From: Vibrio ouci
GTDB lineage: Bacteria; Pseudomonadota; Gammaproteobacteria; Enterobacterales; Vibrionaceae
DNA length: 64,000 nucleotides
Direction: 5' to 3'
Assembly (NCBI RefSeq): GCF_004551525.1
Contig: NZ_SATR01000014.1
Span: 1-64,000 of the forward strand
The position numbers and the translations under genes were made by a program. This document shows positions 1-8,851 of this stretch, piece after piece. The notes below the pieces were generated by a model, which made no database searches, was not told where the DNA came from, and saw only the letters and a program-made list of their open reading frames with translations. The number at the start of each line of letters is the position of its first letter. The first letter of the stretch is position 1.

Positions 1-147
1 AACTCTTGGATTGAACCAGTTCTCACTGCTTTATAAGTTGCTGGGTATCATTTGATGCCTTTGTAGAGGCTTGAGCCGTATGCAGTGAAAGTTGCACGTA
101 CGGTTCTTAGGGAGTCGGCACTTGGTAACAAGTGTCGTCCACCCGAC
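1..147 (+). mobile_element. Group II intron, 3' end (domains V and VI), truncated by window edge
   Basis: Positions 73-106 form a 34-nt hairpin with the hallmarks of group II intron domain V: it opens with GAGCCGTA, carries the catalytic AGC triad at 74-76, has a GAAA loop, and closes with the returning strand CACGTACGGTTC including the two-base bulge. Domain VI follows: 119-124 pairs with 129-134 around a GTAA tetraloop, and GTCGG 114-118 pairs with CCGAC 143-147. The intron should end near 147, with flanking DNA starting AAAACC. The catalytic core and any maturase gene lie left of the window; 1-60 holds no recognisable maturase end. The identity of domain V is direct sequence evidence. Whether the element is full-length or a remnant cannot be seen. 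Confidence 0.85.
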
Positions 148-198
148 AAAACCAATTTAGGACAATCTGTCAGTTATAGCCCCATCAAGGAAACAACA

Positions 199-681
199 TC
201 ATTCCAACGGCAACTGAAAGGTACTTTTGATCTCTTTTACCGATACATTAGATTGAATCGAGCTAACCCCTTTAACTCGTCTCATCGAACTAATGCGTTC
301 GAAGTATTCATCCAGATCTTTAGCAACCACCTGCACTATGTAATCTGCGCCACCAGCAATGCAGTGACACATTAAAATCCAGCCAGCTTCAGCAACAAAG
401 TCTTCAAATGGGTCAGTATTTTCTACCTCATGGCTGCCTAATGTCACTAAGGTAAAACCGGACACCTGATAACCCATCTTCTTGCGATTGAGCTTGGCTT
501 GGTAACCTTCAATGTAGCCCTCTTCTTCCATTTTCTTCCAACGGCGCCAGCAAGGTGTTTCGCTCAAGTTAACCTTTTCGGCCAGCTTACTGTTGCTGAT
601 GCGGCCGTCATTCTGAATGTGTCGCAAAATGGTTAAATCGGTATCATCCAGCACATTATTAGTGGATTCTTTCTGTTTCAT
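199..681 (-). CDS. Lrp/AsnC-family transcriptional regulator
   Basis: 160-residue protein of usual Lrp/AsnC length. Residues 12-60 form the AsnC-type helix-turn-helix (ILRHIQNDGRISNSKLAEKV, then LSETPCWRR recognition helix). Residues 70-150 form the RAM ligand-binding domain, including the GGADYIVQVV strand typical of the family. It is divergent from a LysE-type exporter gene starting 122 bp away. This is the classical arrangement in which an Lrp-type protein senses an amino acid and controls its exporter; the control is inferred from layout. The start is ATG at 681, without a strong ribosome binding site. Its 3' end lies about 50 bp from the group II intron end. Confidence 0.95.
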   Translation of the reverse strand: MKQKESTNNVLDDTDLTILRHIQNDGRISNSKLAEKVNLSETPCWRRWKKMEEEGYIEGYQAKLNRKKMGYQVSGFTLVTLGSHEVENTDPFEDFVAEAGWILMCHCIAGGADYIVQVVAKDLDEYFERISSMRRVKGVSSIQSNVSVKEIKSTFQLPLE

Positions 682-803
682 ATTTAATTTGGAAATACTC
701 TGCTCAAAGTTGTTTTAACTTTAACTCATTTAGCAATTTTATTCCTAGCCGATTCGATAGACTGATCCCACATCAAAAATAATAACTATCTGAGGAAGAG
801 TTA

Positions 804-1409
804 ATGAGTGCTCAAATCATGACGGCTTTTATGCTATTCGCCGTTTCGATATCGATTGTTCCTGGTGCCGGAAACATTGCCCTGCTTGGGCTTTCTAGCC
901 GCTACGGGTTCAATGCCACCATCCCATTTATGCTTGGTTGCGCAGTTGGTGTGATCATCTTGTTAGTCGGGGCAAGTGTGGGCTTAGTGGGGCTGTTTAG
1001 CCTTTATCCTGAGCTTTACACGGTGATGAAATGGTTAGGGGCAGCCTACCTACTCTACATGGCATGGGGTATCGCTAATTCTACGTTGGATACCAACACC
1101 ACAGTCAAGAAGTCTGGTTTTGCCTCAGGGGTACTGGTTCAGATTCTAAACCCTAAAAGTTGGGTCGCGTCGCTGACGGTTTTCGCTCAATTTATCTCGC
1201 CTAATGAAAACTATTTGCCGCAAGCAGTCATCATAATCTGCGGTATGGTCATTACTGGGGTCATTGGTATGGCGATTTGGGCCTACTTCGGCACTATGCT
1301 CAACCAACTTATCCAATCGCCGAAAAAACTCGCTATCGTCAATCGTTGCTTTGGCGGCAGCCTCGCTCTAGTGGCTTTATTTGTCTTGTCTCAACCGAGC
1401 GTGATTTAA
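804..1409 (+). CDS. LysE/RhtB-family amino acid exporter
   Basis: 201-residue inner-membrane protein with about six hydrophobic segments. It carries the family's N-terminal signature (IVPGAGNIALLG, a variant of the usual PGP motif) and the central NPKSW motif near residue 112 that marks LysE/RhtB exporters. Family members export amino acids such as lysine, homoserine, threonine or leucine; the substrate here is unknown. A good Shine-Dalgarno (GAGGAAG) precedes the ATG. The divergent Lrp-type gene is the likely regulator. A bidirectional terminator follows. Confidence 0.93.
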   Translation: MSAQIMTAFMLFAVSISIVPGAGNIALLGLSSRYGFNATIPFMLGCAVGVIILLVGASVGLVGLFSLYPELYTVMKWLGAAYLLYMAWGIANSTLDTNTTVKKSGFASGVLVQILNPKSWVASLTVFAQFISPNENYLPQAVIIICGMVITGVIGMAIWAYFGTMLNQLIQSPKKLAIVNRCFGGSLALVALFVLSQPSVI

Positions 1410-1415
1410 AATATA

Positions 1416-1447
1416 AAAGCCCTAGTGGCGTTGCACACTAGGGCTTT
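1416..1447. terminator. Bidirectional intrinsic terminator between convergent genes
   Basis: A perfect 12-bp stem (AAAGCCCTAGTG / CACTAGGGCTTT) with an 8-nt loop lies between the convergent LysE and PHP genes. The A and T ends allow it to work in both directions. Confidence 0.85.
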
Positions 1448-1468
1448 GATCATTAATGAGGAAATCAA

Positions 1469-2215
1469 TTAATAGAGTTCTTCAAATTCTTCGATGCGTT
1501 CTTTACCGCGTAGCAGCAAGAAATTCAAAAACCTAGATGTGGATGTCGAAATGATTTTTTCTTCATCAACATTGTGTTTCTCTAACAAAGCTTTAGCTAA
1601 ATCTAGGCGAGCAATCTCTTCACAAAAGTGGGCATCAGAGCCTGTGGTGAAAAAGACCCCGACCTCTTTACCTATCTCCACAATTTTCGAGCAATGAATA
1701 TCGCTTCCTTTACGGCTTTTTCCCGTCAAAGAAGTATTGTTTACTTCAATTGCGACGTTGTATTCTCTCGCCCACTCCATCACGGCTTTAATATCGAATG
1801 GATAGTTAGGGTTACCTAAGTGACCTAACACATCCACCTTGCCACTCTTAATCACATTGATTAACGCTTGCGTGTGCTCAGCTTCCGTAGAGGGTGGAAA
1901 AACGGGCTCATGAAAACTCGCGATCACCCAATCTAGGTGCTGGTAAGATGAAGGAGGAAGATCGAGCTCTCCGTCAATGTTCTTCGTATTCGCTTCGCAG
2001 CCGCGCAAAATGCCGACTTCATGAAGAAAGCGCGGCAAAACTCTTTGGTTGTTGAAAAACCAGTAGTGGGGAGCACCGGGCATTTCTGGAGCATGGTCGG
2101 TGGTACAAAGCAGCTTTAGCCCCTTCGCTTTGGAGGCTTGTGCATTTTCAATTATGGTGCTGTAAGCATGCCCGCTGGCAATCGTATGAGTATGACTATC
2201 GACAACGATTTCCAT
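1469..2215 (-). CDS. PHP-domain phosphatase, YcdX-like
   Basis: 248 residues, close to E. coli YcdX (245). PHP metal-binding motifs are visible in order: [15 protein letters not shown] at the N-terminus, [18 protein letters not shown] near 40-57, a histidine in [10 protein letters not shown] near 100, and TTGSDAHF near 190. The family binds a trinuclear metal site and acts as a phosphoesterase; its cellular substrate is unclear. The start chosen is ATG at 2215, because AGGAGG sits six bases upstream; an in-frame ATG at 2233 would place that site inside the gene. It appears to be a single-gene unit. Confidence 0.93.
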   Translation of the reverse strand: MEIVVDSHTHTIASGHAYSTIIENAQASKAKGLKLLCTTDHAPEMPGAPHYWFFNNQRVLPRFLHEVGILRGCEANTKNIDGELDLPPSSYQHLDWVIASFHEPVFPPSTEAEHTQALINVIKSGKVDVLGHLGNPNYPFDIKAVMEWAREYNVAIEVNNTSLTGKSRKGSDIHCSKIVEIGKEVGVFFTTGSDAHFCEEIARLDLAKALLEKHNVDEEKIISTSTSRFLNFLLLRGKERIEEFEELY

Positions 2216-2349
2216 CGTGCCTCCTAAATGCAATGAGATAAATTCGAGTAAGCTATTTTAATCCATCTACTGCGTTAGATCTGTAGTGATACGAATGTTT
2301 GTAGAAATGAGTGAAAAACACTCAGCCTTTTTGACCATAGTTAAACTAA

Positions 2350-2376
2350 AAAGCCCCACTCAATGAGCAGGGCTTT
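2350..2376. terminator. Intrinsic terminator downstream of the dicarboxylate symporter
   Basis: AAAGCCC (2350-2356) pairs with GGGCTTT (2370-2376). It ends the minus-strand symporter gene and could also work in the other direction. Confidence 0.75.
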
Positions 2377-2396
2377 GATTCGTTCGATTTAAGATT

Positions 2397-3785
2397 CTAC
2401 GCCCAGAATGTTAGGGCGATAAACGTTAAAGCACCGATACACGCTAGGTTCAAGATGATACCGACACGCATCATCTCACTTTGTTTGATGTGGCCCGAGC
2501 CAAATACAATCGCATTTGGTGGTGTTGCCACTGGTAGCATGAAGGCACAAGAAGCGGCCACAGCAATCAATACCGATAAGATCACTGGCGACATACCAAA
2601 GGCTTCTGCAACGCTGGCAAATACGGGGATAAGTAGCGCGGCACTGGCGGTGTTACTGGCAAACTCAGTTAAGAACACCACGAAGATAGCAATAACGGCG
2701 ATAATGAAGAAGATGCCAAGGTGGGCAATCATTTCACTCAACGCGTTGGCAAGAAATACACTGGTTCCGGTTGCTTTAAGCACGTTACTTAAACAGATAC
2801 CACCGCCGAATAGGAGTAATACGCCCCAGTCTGCGGTTTTCTCAATATCTTTCCAATGCACGACTCGCGCAAAGTTCACAGCTACGATCGCACCGAGCGC
2901 GACAACGGTATCAAACTTAGCGTAGCCGCCGAGCATCGCATTAATCGGCTTACTGAAGATCCAAAGGCAGACTGTGGCAGCAAAAATCGCCAAGGTGACG
3001 ACTTTACCTTTATCCCATTCAATCGCTTCATTGTTAAGCTCAAATTGTCCACTCAAATTTGGTTTCAAGACAAAGAACAGCACTAATATCGCGATAGGGA
3101 GTAGCACAATTGCCGTTGGTAGGCCAAAGCTCATCCACTCAGTAAAGGTTAAACCTACTTCAGCGGCCGCAATCGCGTTAGGTGGGCTGCCGACGATCGT
3201 TGCAATGCCACCAATACTGGCACTGTAAGCAACACCCAGTAGCACAAACACGTAAGTTTTGTGACCGCTTTCCGAGTTCACTTTGCTTAGCACGCCCAAA
3301 ACCAGCGGTAGCATCATTGCCGTCGTCGCCGTATTACTGATCCACATCGACAACGCCGCAGTGACGCCAAATAGCATAAACACCGCTACGCTCATCTTGC
3401 CTTTCGCGATAACCAAGACTTTGTCAGCGATAACTTTATCCAATCCCTGTCTGTGCATTGCAGCAGCCAGAGCAAAGCCGCCTAGGAAAAGGAAGATAAT
3501 GGAGTTAGCAAAGTTATTGAGCGCGGTTTGGGTATCAAAGACACCAAACAACACCGCCATGATTGGCACTAGGATAGCCGTCACGGTGACGTGCAGAGCT
3601 TCAGTAAGCCACAAGATAGCGACAAAAGTCAGCATACAGATCCCCAAGACAACTTGAGGGTCAAAAGGTAGGGTGAAGTACATAACCGCAAACAGGGCGA
3701 TATCAGCAAGGATAATCATACTGTTGCGGTTAAAGAACCATTCTCGGGTGTTATTAGGTAAAGGGACACTATCATTTCGATTCAT
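2397..3785 (-). CDS. DASS/SLC13 Na+-coupled dicarboxylate symporter (VcINDY-like)
   Basis: 462 residues with about eleven transmembrane segments. Both substrate/sodium-binding SNT motifs are present, at 150-152 ([10 protein letters not shown]) and 377-379 ([10 protein letters not shown]). This matches, to the residue, the length and motif positions I recall for the structurally studied V. cholerae transporter VcINDY. The family imports succinate, fumarate or malate with sodium across the inner membrane. The start is ATG at 3785 with AGGAAA upstream; an in-frame start at 3878 would add an N-terminal extension not seen in the family. No partner gene is adjacent. Confidence 0.95.
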   Translation of the reverse strand: MNRNDSVPLPNNTREWFFNRNSMIILADIALFAVMYFTLPFDPQVVLGICMLTFVAILWLTEALHVTVTAILVPIMAVLFGVFDTQTALNNFANSIIFLFLGGFALAAAMHRQGLDKVIADKVLVIAKGKMSVAVFMLFGVTAALSMWISNTATTAMMLPLVLGVLSKVNSESGHKTYVFVLLGVAYSASIGGIATIVGSPPNAIAAAEVGLTFTEWMSFGLPTAIVLLPIAILVLFFVLKPNLSGQFELNNEAIEWDKGKVVTLAIFAATVCLWIFSKPINAMLGGYAKFDTVVALGAIVAVNFARVVHWKDIEKTADWGVLLLFGGGICLSNVLKATGTSVFLANALSEMIAHLGIFFIIAVIAIFVVFLTEFASNTASAALLIPVFASVAEAFGMSPVILSVLIAVAASCAFMLPVATPPNAIVFGSGHIKQSEMMRVGIILNLACIGALTFIALTFWA

Positions 3786-3944
3786 TATTATATTTCCTAT
3801 TGAGGGCCTAGTGGCATAGCAAATGATCCCACACAAGCTCGCTAAAGAAATATTTTTCATTGCGAATTTGTTAACCACATCATAAACATGGTTATAAATG
3901 TTAACCTAATGAATAATCAAGATAAGTTCCCTTTGTCATTTCGA

Positions 3945-4796
3945 TTAATTTCCAATCAATTCATCGAAACTTTGCATGACTTCCGAGCACTTCATTACTC
4001 GCCCATGCCCTTGGCCGTGAGTTGCTACGAGCTTCACTTTGTCCATTTCACTCGCCGCACGTTCAGACACGGAGAACTTGGCAAACTTATCGCCTTCATC
4101 ATGAACAATAATAGTCGCTGCAGTGCGAAGTTTGAGTTTATTGTATGGATCAACCGATTGGATTGGGTAGCGATACTGCTCTTCAATCTCAGAAACAACC
4201 GCATTGAACAGCTTCATCGAATACCCAGAGCGAGCAACACTACCAAACAAGTTCTCAAGATAATCCAATACTGGCGCTATCAATAGGAAAGGCTTACCAC
4301 TCAGCTTCTGGTGATGACATTCAATCGATGACGCAGAACCCATGCTGTGAGCGACCAAACCAGCTACTTCATCGACGCTGTCTAGAATCGCTTCTAAGCC
4401 ATGCACAAATGCTGGGATATGGCCATAGACGCCACCACTTTGCCCGTGCCCAGGGTGATCATACGCAAGCGCTGTAAAGCCTTTGCTAGCGATATGCTGC
4501 ATCAATGGATAGAACTGACTCGCACTGCCTGACCAACCGTGGGCCAGTACCCATACAGGCCCTGAGCCAAGCGCGTAGGTTTTAAGCGTGCCTTCTTTGG
4601 ATTGAACCTCTCCTTTGACCAAACCTGTCGGCTCAGCATTCTTTGGCTTGGTCCGAGCCGGAGTCAGTAACAGTTTGCGTGCCGTCTTTTCTGCATGCTT
4701 TGGTGCAATAGTGTGGTGCAGTCGAGTCGTTAAGTTAATTAAGCTCTTCTTTACACTGAATTTTTGCGAAGTATTAAAGTAAATCTTCTCACTCAT
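3945..4796 (-). CDS. Alpha/beta hydrolase
   Basis: 283-residue single-domain alpha/beta hydrolase without a signal peptide. Visible elements are the oxyanion-region HGWSGSASQ, YDHPGHGQSGG, the nucleophile elbow AHSMGS, the acid candidate HDEGDKF near 230, and the catalytic histidine in HGQGHGRV near 260. Substrate unknown; the family includes esterases and lipases. ATG at 4796 is preferred because AAGGAT lies upstream. The adjacent TetR gene on the same strand may regulate it (inferred from position). Confidence 0.9.
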   Translation of the reverse strand: MSEKIYFNTSQKFSVKKSLINLTTRLHHTIAPKHAEKTARKLLLTPARTKPKNAEPTGLVKGEVQSKEGTLKTYALGSGPVWVLAHGWSGSASQFYPLMQHIASKGFTALAYDHPGHGQSGGVYGHIPAFVHGLEAILDSVDEVAGLVAHSMGSASSIECHHQKLSGKPFLLIAPVLDYLENLFGSVARSGYSMKLFNAVVSEIEEQYRYPIQSVDPYNKLKLRTAATIIVHDEGDKFAKFSVSERAASEMDKVKLVATHGQGHGRVMKCSEVMQSFDELIGN

Positions 4797-4868
4797 GGTT
4801 CTATCCTTTTGGGCTCGATCTGCTCTCACTACAAAATCGAACGACCGTGCTATTTTTATTTAAATAAT

Positions 4869-4890
4869 AAGCCAAACTCAAGCTTGGCTT
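4869..4890 (-). terminator. Probable intrinsic terminator after tetR-type gene
   Basis: AAGCCAA (4869-4875) pairs with TTGGCTT (4884-4890). On the minus strand a T/A-rich tract follows. Confidence 0.55.
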
Positions 4891-4899
4891 AGTAAAATT

Positions 4900-5490
4900 C
4901 TATTGTTTCCAACTGGCTATCTGACGCTTCACACCTTGCCAGAAATGCTCATAACTCGCTTGCTCACCATGAATGGAGTAAAACAGGTGAGCACTTAAAT
5001 ACAGGCCGTATAATTCGAAGATAGCCTGTTTCGGATCGAGGTCAGCGCGAAATTCACCGTTCTCTACCCCTTTTGCCACTTGAATGGTCAAATAACCAAT
5101 CCAAGTCTCAATGGTTTTTTTCAGTACCACTTGCGTTGGCGGCGTTTCTGCGCCCGTTTCTTTCCAAGCATCAAGGAACATACAGCTGCCTTGAAAAGAG
5201 TGGTTCCAACCTAGCCAGTTATCGAGCAACGTCGTCAGCTTCTGCTCAATTGAAATTGAAGTATTCAACCTCGCAGGCGCTATCACTCGCTCAGTAAAAA
5301 TCTGATTAGCATGCTCCAACACCGAGATTTGTAAGTTGTCCTTAGAGTTAAAGTGCGCAAACAAACCACTTTTAGACATCTCACACTGCTTGGCTAATTC
5401 ACCAATCGTTAGGCTTTCTAACCCATTAACACTGGCTAACTCGAATGCCTTGTTCAAGATGTTTTCTCGGGTGACTTTGCCTTTACTCAT
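4900..5490 (-). CDS. TetR/AcrR-family transcriptional regulator
   Basis: 196 residues. The N-terminal TetR helix-turn-helix is clear (ILNKAFELASVNGLESLTIG, ELAKQCEMSKSGLFAHF). The C-terminal ligand domain, with GSCMFLDAW, resembles TetR proteins of the YcdC/TetR_C type. It lies upstream of the alpha/beta hydrolase gene on the same strand but is separated from it by a terminator-like stem, so the two may be independent units. The effector is not predictable. Confidence 0.93.
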   Translation of the reverse strand: MSKGKVTRENILNKAFELASVNGLESLTIGELAKQCEMSKSGLFAHFNSKDNLQISVLEHANQIFTERVIAPARLNTSISIEQKLTTLLDNWLGWNHSFQGSCMFLDAWKETGAETPPTQVVLKKTIETWIGYLTIQVAKGVENGEFRADLDPKQAIFELYGLYLSAHLFYSIHGEQASYEHFWQGVKRQIASWKQ

Positions 5491-5726
5491 ACAGCTCTCT
5501 CATTGGTAACATAACTATTTTTAGCACACTCGTACTTTTTTGCAATCATTGCTTTTATCCAAGAGCGATTTGTCGAGGGTATAAATGTAAATATTGTTGC
5601 TGTATGACGTGCCTCTCAAACTGAGAAAAATGCCATCTTTACTGACTAAGAAGTTGATTTTTAGTGGCAAAGCGGAAAGTAAAAGCTGTTATACCTCCCC
5701 TACTTTTATTTATTTTATTTGTCGTT

Positions 5727-6749
5727 ATGGAAAGTAAGAAAATTGCGAGCATTGAGCTCGGCCGAGTTGTCGCAATACTGGCGATCATTGCAATGCACTG
5801 CCAGATGTTCCTCAGCTATTGGCAATTCAACGAGGTTCCTTGGGTTGGGTATATTTTTAATCAATCCACCCGCTTCGCTGTACCCTTGTTCTTCCTCATT
5901 TCAGGTTATTTGATTCAACCTAAGCTTGTTGATGCGCCTATTGAAACACTCAAACGTTATATCTCACCTCTGTTTCGTGTTTTCATCGTCTGGAGCATAA
6001 TCTGCTTAGCCATGCCGTTTAATTTAGGCACAGTGGCTGAATCTGGCTACCTTGCCGAACGTCAAGGCTATTGGGGTTACTTGATGCAAATGCCGCTCAA
6101 CACTTTGTTTGAAGGCGGCTTGGTTCATTTATGGTTTATCCCCGCTTTGATGTGCGCTGCCGCAATTACCGCGCTTCTCGCCAAGCTAGGCAAACTTGAC
6201 CTATTGATCCCGCTTGCCTTTTCGCTTTACGTCTACGGCGTTTTAGCCGGCAGTTACCAAGGTTTAACAGAATTCTGGGCACCGATATTTACTCGTAACG
6301 GTCCATTCTTCAGTACGCTACTGTTTGCGATTGGCTTTACGATTCGCCAGCAAAACATTCAAGCAACGACGAAACAAGCATTGACGTTGGCCCTGCTTGG
6401 CTTCGCAATGCATTTCACCGAAGCTTTGCTGCTCAATCAACACGAGCAACCTTTCAATGCCAACGATTTCTTGTTTGGTACTGTACTATGGGGCACGGGC
6501 TGTTTTATGTGGCTGCTAGCAAAACCAACACTAGGACAAGGCAGTTGGCTAGCTCGTCAGTCTAAGTACGTCTTACCTTTGTACGTCGCCCATTTACCTA
6601 TCATTATCGTGATGATGAATGTCACTGGCATCTATCAAATCACTGGATTTGCCAAGGACATGACAGTGCTCGCTGGCGCTATCATCGGCACATTCCTACT
6701 GGTTAAACTCCTTGAGAAAACGCCACTCTACCGTTGGCTGTTTAGGTAA
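5727..6749 (+). CDS. Acyltransferase family 3 membrane protein
   Basis: 340 residues with about ten transmembrane segments. The N-terminal IASIELGRVVAILAIIAMHC motif is typical of the acyltransferase-3 family, whose members O-acylate surface polysaccharides, lipopolysaccharide or glucans at the inner membrane. The conserved active-site histidine is in IIAMHC. No polysaccharide genes are nearby, so the acceptor is unknown. Start uncertain: ATG 5727 matches the family N-terminus but lacks a clear ribosome binding site; GTG at 5664 would add a hydrophobic 21-residue extension. Confidence 0.88.
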   Translation: MESKKIASIELGRVVAILAIIAMHCQMFLSYWQFNEVPWVGYIFNQSTRFAVPLFFLISGYLIQPKLVDAPIETLKRYISPLFRVFIVWSIICLAMPFNLGTVAESGYLAERQGYWGYLMQMPLNTLFEGGLVHLWFIPALMCAAAITALLAKLGKLDLLIPLAFSLYVYGVLAGSYQGLTEFWAPIFTRNGPFFSTLLFAIGFTIRQQNIQATTKQALTLALLGFAMHFTEALLLNQHEQPFNANDFLFGTVLWGTGCFMWLLAKPTLGQGSWLARQSKYVLPLYVAHLPIIIVMMNVTGIYQITGFAKDMTVLAGAIIGTFLLVKLLEKTPLYRWLFR

Positions 6750-6756
6750 GCCCAAC

Positions 6757-6788
6757 AAAAAAGCGATGGCTAATAACCATCGCTTTTT
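6757..6788. terminator. Bidirectional intrinsic terminator
   Basis: GCGATGG (6763-6769) pairs with CCATCGC (6777-6783), flanked by an A-run and a T-run. It serves the convergent acyltransferase and the minus-strand gene at 6791. Confidence 0.85.
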
Positions 6789-6790
6789 CT

Positions 6791-7318
6791 TTATTCTGGT
6801 CTTCGAGCTAAGTCCCGCGCCAAAATTAACGATAAGCCAAATACCTGCAGAAACAATCCAATATTCTTAAACCAAGCAATCTTTTCGTTCAGAGTGACCA
6901 TCTTCTCACTGAGGGAAATATTGTTTAGGTAATGTTCATCGATTTGGTTGCGATAACTCTGCTGAGTCTGATTGATCAGCATCATCACATCAGGCAGTGT
7001 AGCTGGACCTATTGTCGGCACAGGTTCGCTGACCCAGTCACTTAGCTGACCTTGTAACATTTCACCTATCTTACCTGTGATAGGCCTGCCACCACTTTGG
7101 CTAAGATGAAGTAACACCATTTCACGCTTGCGCTCTAAGGTTTCTACGCTGTTCCACGCCAATTGAATCGAATAGATATTGTCGTCCTTTTGCTCCGACA
7201 ATGCGGCAATATCACCGCTTAAACGATCCAATACGATACTCGACATCAGCAGTGCCAATACATTGAGTATCAGTCCTGTTAATACCAGTGACCATGCCGG
7301 AGGAGCAGCGAATTTCAT
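6791..7318 (-). CDS. Hypothetical protein with two membrane segments
   Basis: 175 residues, not recognised. There is one hydrophobic segment near 10-32 and one near 148-168. Between them is a mostly helical, polar region of about 110 residues, likely periplasmic, which resembles in layout the sensory part of a small membrane receptor. No signalling domain follows. ATG 7318 overlaps the stop of the MAPEG gene (TGATG), so the two are translationally coupled and probably work together. Confidence 0.8.
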   Translation of the reverse strand: MKFAAPPAWSLVLTGLILNVLALLMSSIVLDRLSGDIAALSEQKDDNIYSIQLAWNSVETLERKREMVLLHLSQSGGRPITGKIGEMLQGQLSDWVSEPVPTIGPATLPDVMMLINQTQQSYRNQIDEHYLNNISLSEKMVTLNEKIAWFKNIGLFLQVFGLSLILARDLARRPE

Positions 7319-7704
7319 CACCAGAGCCTATCAAAGGGTAAGTAGACAATGTTGAGCACAACCAGTGCCGCCATCACTGCAAAGGTTAATTTCATGCCTG
7401 AGACTCGCCCTTTCAGTCTGTCAGCTAAGATCCCTTTCGCATGTAAAACTCGCCCTACTACAAACGCAATACCAGATAAGTGAATCATCCAGAACTGTGC
7501 GCCATTATGTTCAAGCAGCGCCATCAATATCAGGGTTATCGGCACATAATCGACCGCATTGCTATGGGCACTTCGTGCGATGGTTAATGCATCGACACCG
7601 CCATCGGCATATTTCACCTGTGCTTTTCTACGTTGCTTGATCACTTGAATCGACAGCCAAATCATCAGAGCTGCCAAAATTGCCGCGTATAGCGCTGTTA
7701 CCAT
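7318..7704 (-). CDS. MAPEG-family membrane protein
   Basis: 128 residues with four predicted membrane helices. The MAPEG signature is present in the first half: RSAHSNAVDYVPITLILMAL, matching the family's R-x-x-H-x-N-x-x-E/D-x-x-P pattern. Bacterial MAPEG proteins relate to microsomal glutathione transferases; many, like E. coli YecN, have no assigned substrate. It is first in a two-gene unit with the overlapping downstream hypothetical gene. An AAGGAGAAACTTC-type ribosome binding site precedes the ATG. Confidence 0.9.
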   Translation of the reverse strand: MVTALYAAILAALMIWLSIQVIKQRRKAQVKYADGGVDALTIARSAHSNAVDYVPITLILMALLEHNGAQFWMIHLSGIAFVVGRVLHAKGILADRLKGRVSGMKLTFAVMAALVVLNIVYLPFDRLW

Positions 7705-7782
7705 GAAGTTTCTCCTTATAAGTCATAAATATATGACTCTATCAGTGTAGATAAACTTTCACGGTTACCAAATTTTAGGCAT

Positions 7783-7809
7783 AAAAAAGCCCCACTATTT
7801 TGCGAGGCT
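7783..7809 (-). terminator. Intrinsic terminator after sigZ
   Basis: On the minus strand AGCCTC pairs with GGGGCT across a short loop, followed by TTTTTT. It lies about 70 bp after the sigma factor stop codon. Confidence 0.75.
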
Positions 7810-7880
7810 GTTTTACTTCCCCTGTAAGAGAAGTGGACTTTTTAAAAGACGACGATCAGATGACATCTTCTAGACTGTTT

Positions 7881-8453
7881 TCAGCATTTACCACAACCAT
7901 CAGGTTTGACTTCACAATCAATAACACTGCCGTTTTGGTCTAATTGCAAAGTACAGCACTCTTCAAACAGTTTTCTTAGCTCGACGCGGCCTTTTTGAAC
8001 CCGAGACTTCAGCGTCGAGTAGCTTAGTCCGACTTTCTCAGCCAGTTGCTTTTGACTAGTTCCTTTCAGGTCCACCTCAGACAGTAAGGTCGCTTGATCT
8101 TGTGGCAAAGCATCAACAAATGGCTGAATACATTTGGCCATCTCTTGCTCGATCAGGTCTTCTTGCTGTTCAAACCATAAATCTTCGGCTTGTATGTCAC
8201 CATCGCGTTGCTGGCGAGCACGCTTGCGATAGAAATCGATAATAGTGCGATTGGCCAGTTGGAATAGCCAAGACTTAACACTATCTGCATCTTTGATCGT
8301 GTGAAGGCTCTGGTGTGTTTTAATGAGGATTTCTTGTTGTAAATCATCAACATCATCAGGGTTGCTGACTTTAGAGTGCAAGAATTTCTTGAGTCCCTGC
8401 TGATACTGCCCCCAGACCTGCTCTAAATTAAGAGAGGAATTAACAGCGTTCAT
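7881..8453 (-). CDS. sigZ: RNA polymerase ECF sigma factor, SigZ family
   Basis: 190 residues. Sigma region 2 spans about 15-85 (SNPDDVDDLQQEILIKTHQS, WLFQLANRTIIDFYRKRAR). Region 4 lies near 115-165 (GTSQKQLAEKVGLSYSTLKS). It closely resembles SigZ-annotated proteins. The C-terminal tail is unusually rich in cysteine (ECC, DC, GCGKC), which could bind metal or sense thiols (inference). The gene overlaps the end of the ArsR-type gene by 14 bp, giving translational coupling: the metal/metalloid-type repressor and sigma factor are co-expressed. Alternative in-frame starts exist at 8468 and 8483. Confidence 0.9.
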   Translation of the reverse strand: MNAVNSSLNLEQVWGQYQQGLKKFLHSKVSNPDDVDDLQQEILIKTHQSLHTIKDADSVKSWLFQLANRTIIDFYRKRARQQRDGDIQAEDLWFEQQEDLIEQEMAKCIQPFVDALPQDQATLLSEVDLKGTSQKQLAEKVGLSYSTLKSRVQKGRVELRKLFEECCTLQLDQNGSVIDCEVKPDGCGKC

Positions 8454-8733
8454 CAGCACAACACTCATCTTGTAGGAAACCAATCACGCCTTCGAGGCAT
8501 TGATACTCAGCCACGCAAAATAGTGTGCGACCTTCTCGGCGCTGACTCAATAGCCCTGCCGATGCCAAACTAGAAATATGGTGAGAAAGCGTCGAGCCAG
8601 GAATACCTAGCGCTTCTTGTAGGCTCCCTACGGCAATACCTTGATATCCCGCCTTAACCACCGACTTGTAGATCGAAAGACGAGTAGGATGCCCTAGCTC
8701 TTTGAGCGCTTTTGCGACTACTTCAAGTTCCAT
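8440..8733 (-). CDS. ArsR/SmtB-family transcriptional repressor
   Basis: 97 residues with the winged-helix ArsR fold: LKELGHPTRLSIYKSVVKAG, then the recognition region LGIPGSTLSHHISSLASAG. Cysteines at 73 and 79 and a C-terminal Cys91-Cys92...Cys97 group resemble the vicinal-thiol sensors of some ArsR proteins, so a soft metal or metalloid is the likely effector (inference). The start at 8733 matches the family N-terminus. The gene overlaps sigZ and has its own operator-like inverted repeat just upstream. The same repeat lies before the Cys-rich permease gene at 9861. Confidence 0.93.
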   Translation of the reverse strand: MELEVVAKALKELGHPTRLSIYKSVVKAGYQGIAVGSLQEALGIPGSTLSHHISSLASAGLLSQRREGRTLFCVAEYQCLEGVIGFLQDECCADERC

Positions 8734-8752
8734 AAGAAACCCCATTAGAAAT

Positions 8753-8782
8753 GATATATTTCCAAAATAATCGAAATATATC
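8753..8782. promoter_or_regulatory. Predicted ArsR operator upstream of arsR-sigZ
   Basis: A perfect inverted repeat GATATATTTC (8753-8762) / GAAATATATC (8773-8782) with a 10-bp spacer, giving the core ATTTC-N10-GAAAT. It ends about 20 bp before the arsR start, so autoregulation is likely. The same core occurs at 9743-9762. Confidence 0.7.
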
Positions 8783-8851
8783 ACTTTTGCAAATGAATCC
8801 TGGCCAAACTTAATGAGTCAATAACGGCTGAGAATCACTATGGTTAGAAAG

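Noticed and set aside
85..375. A 96-residue plus-strand ORF across the intron end and the Lrp gene
   Set aside because: It crosses domain V and the antisense strand of a clear Lrp gene, and has no protein-like motif.
5664..5726. An N-terminal extension of the acyltransferase from GTG 5664
   Set aside because: It adds a hydrophobic 21-residue stretch not seen in the family; neither start has a strong ribosome binding site, so the shorter form is preferred.
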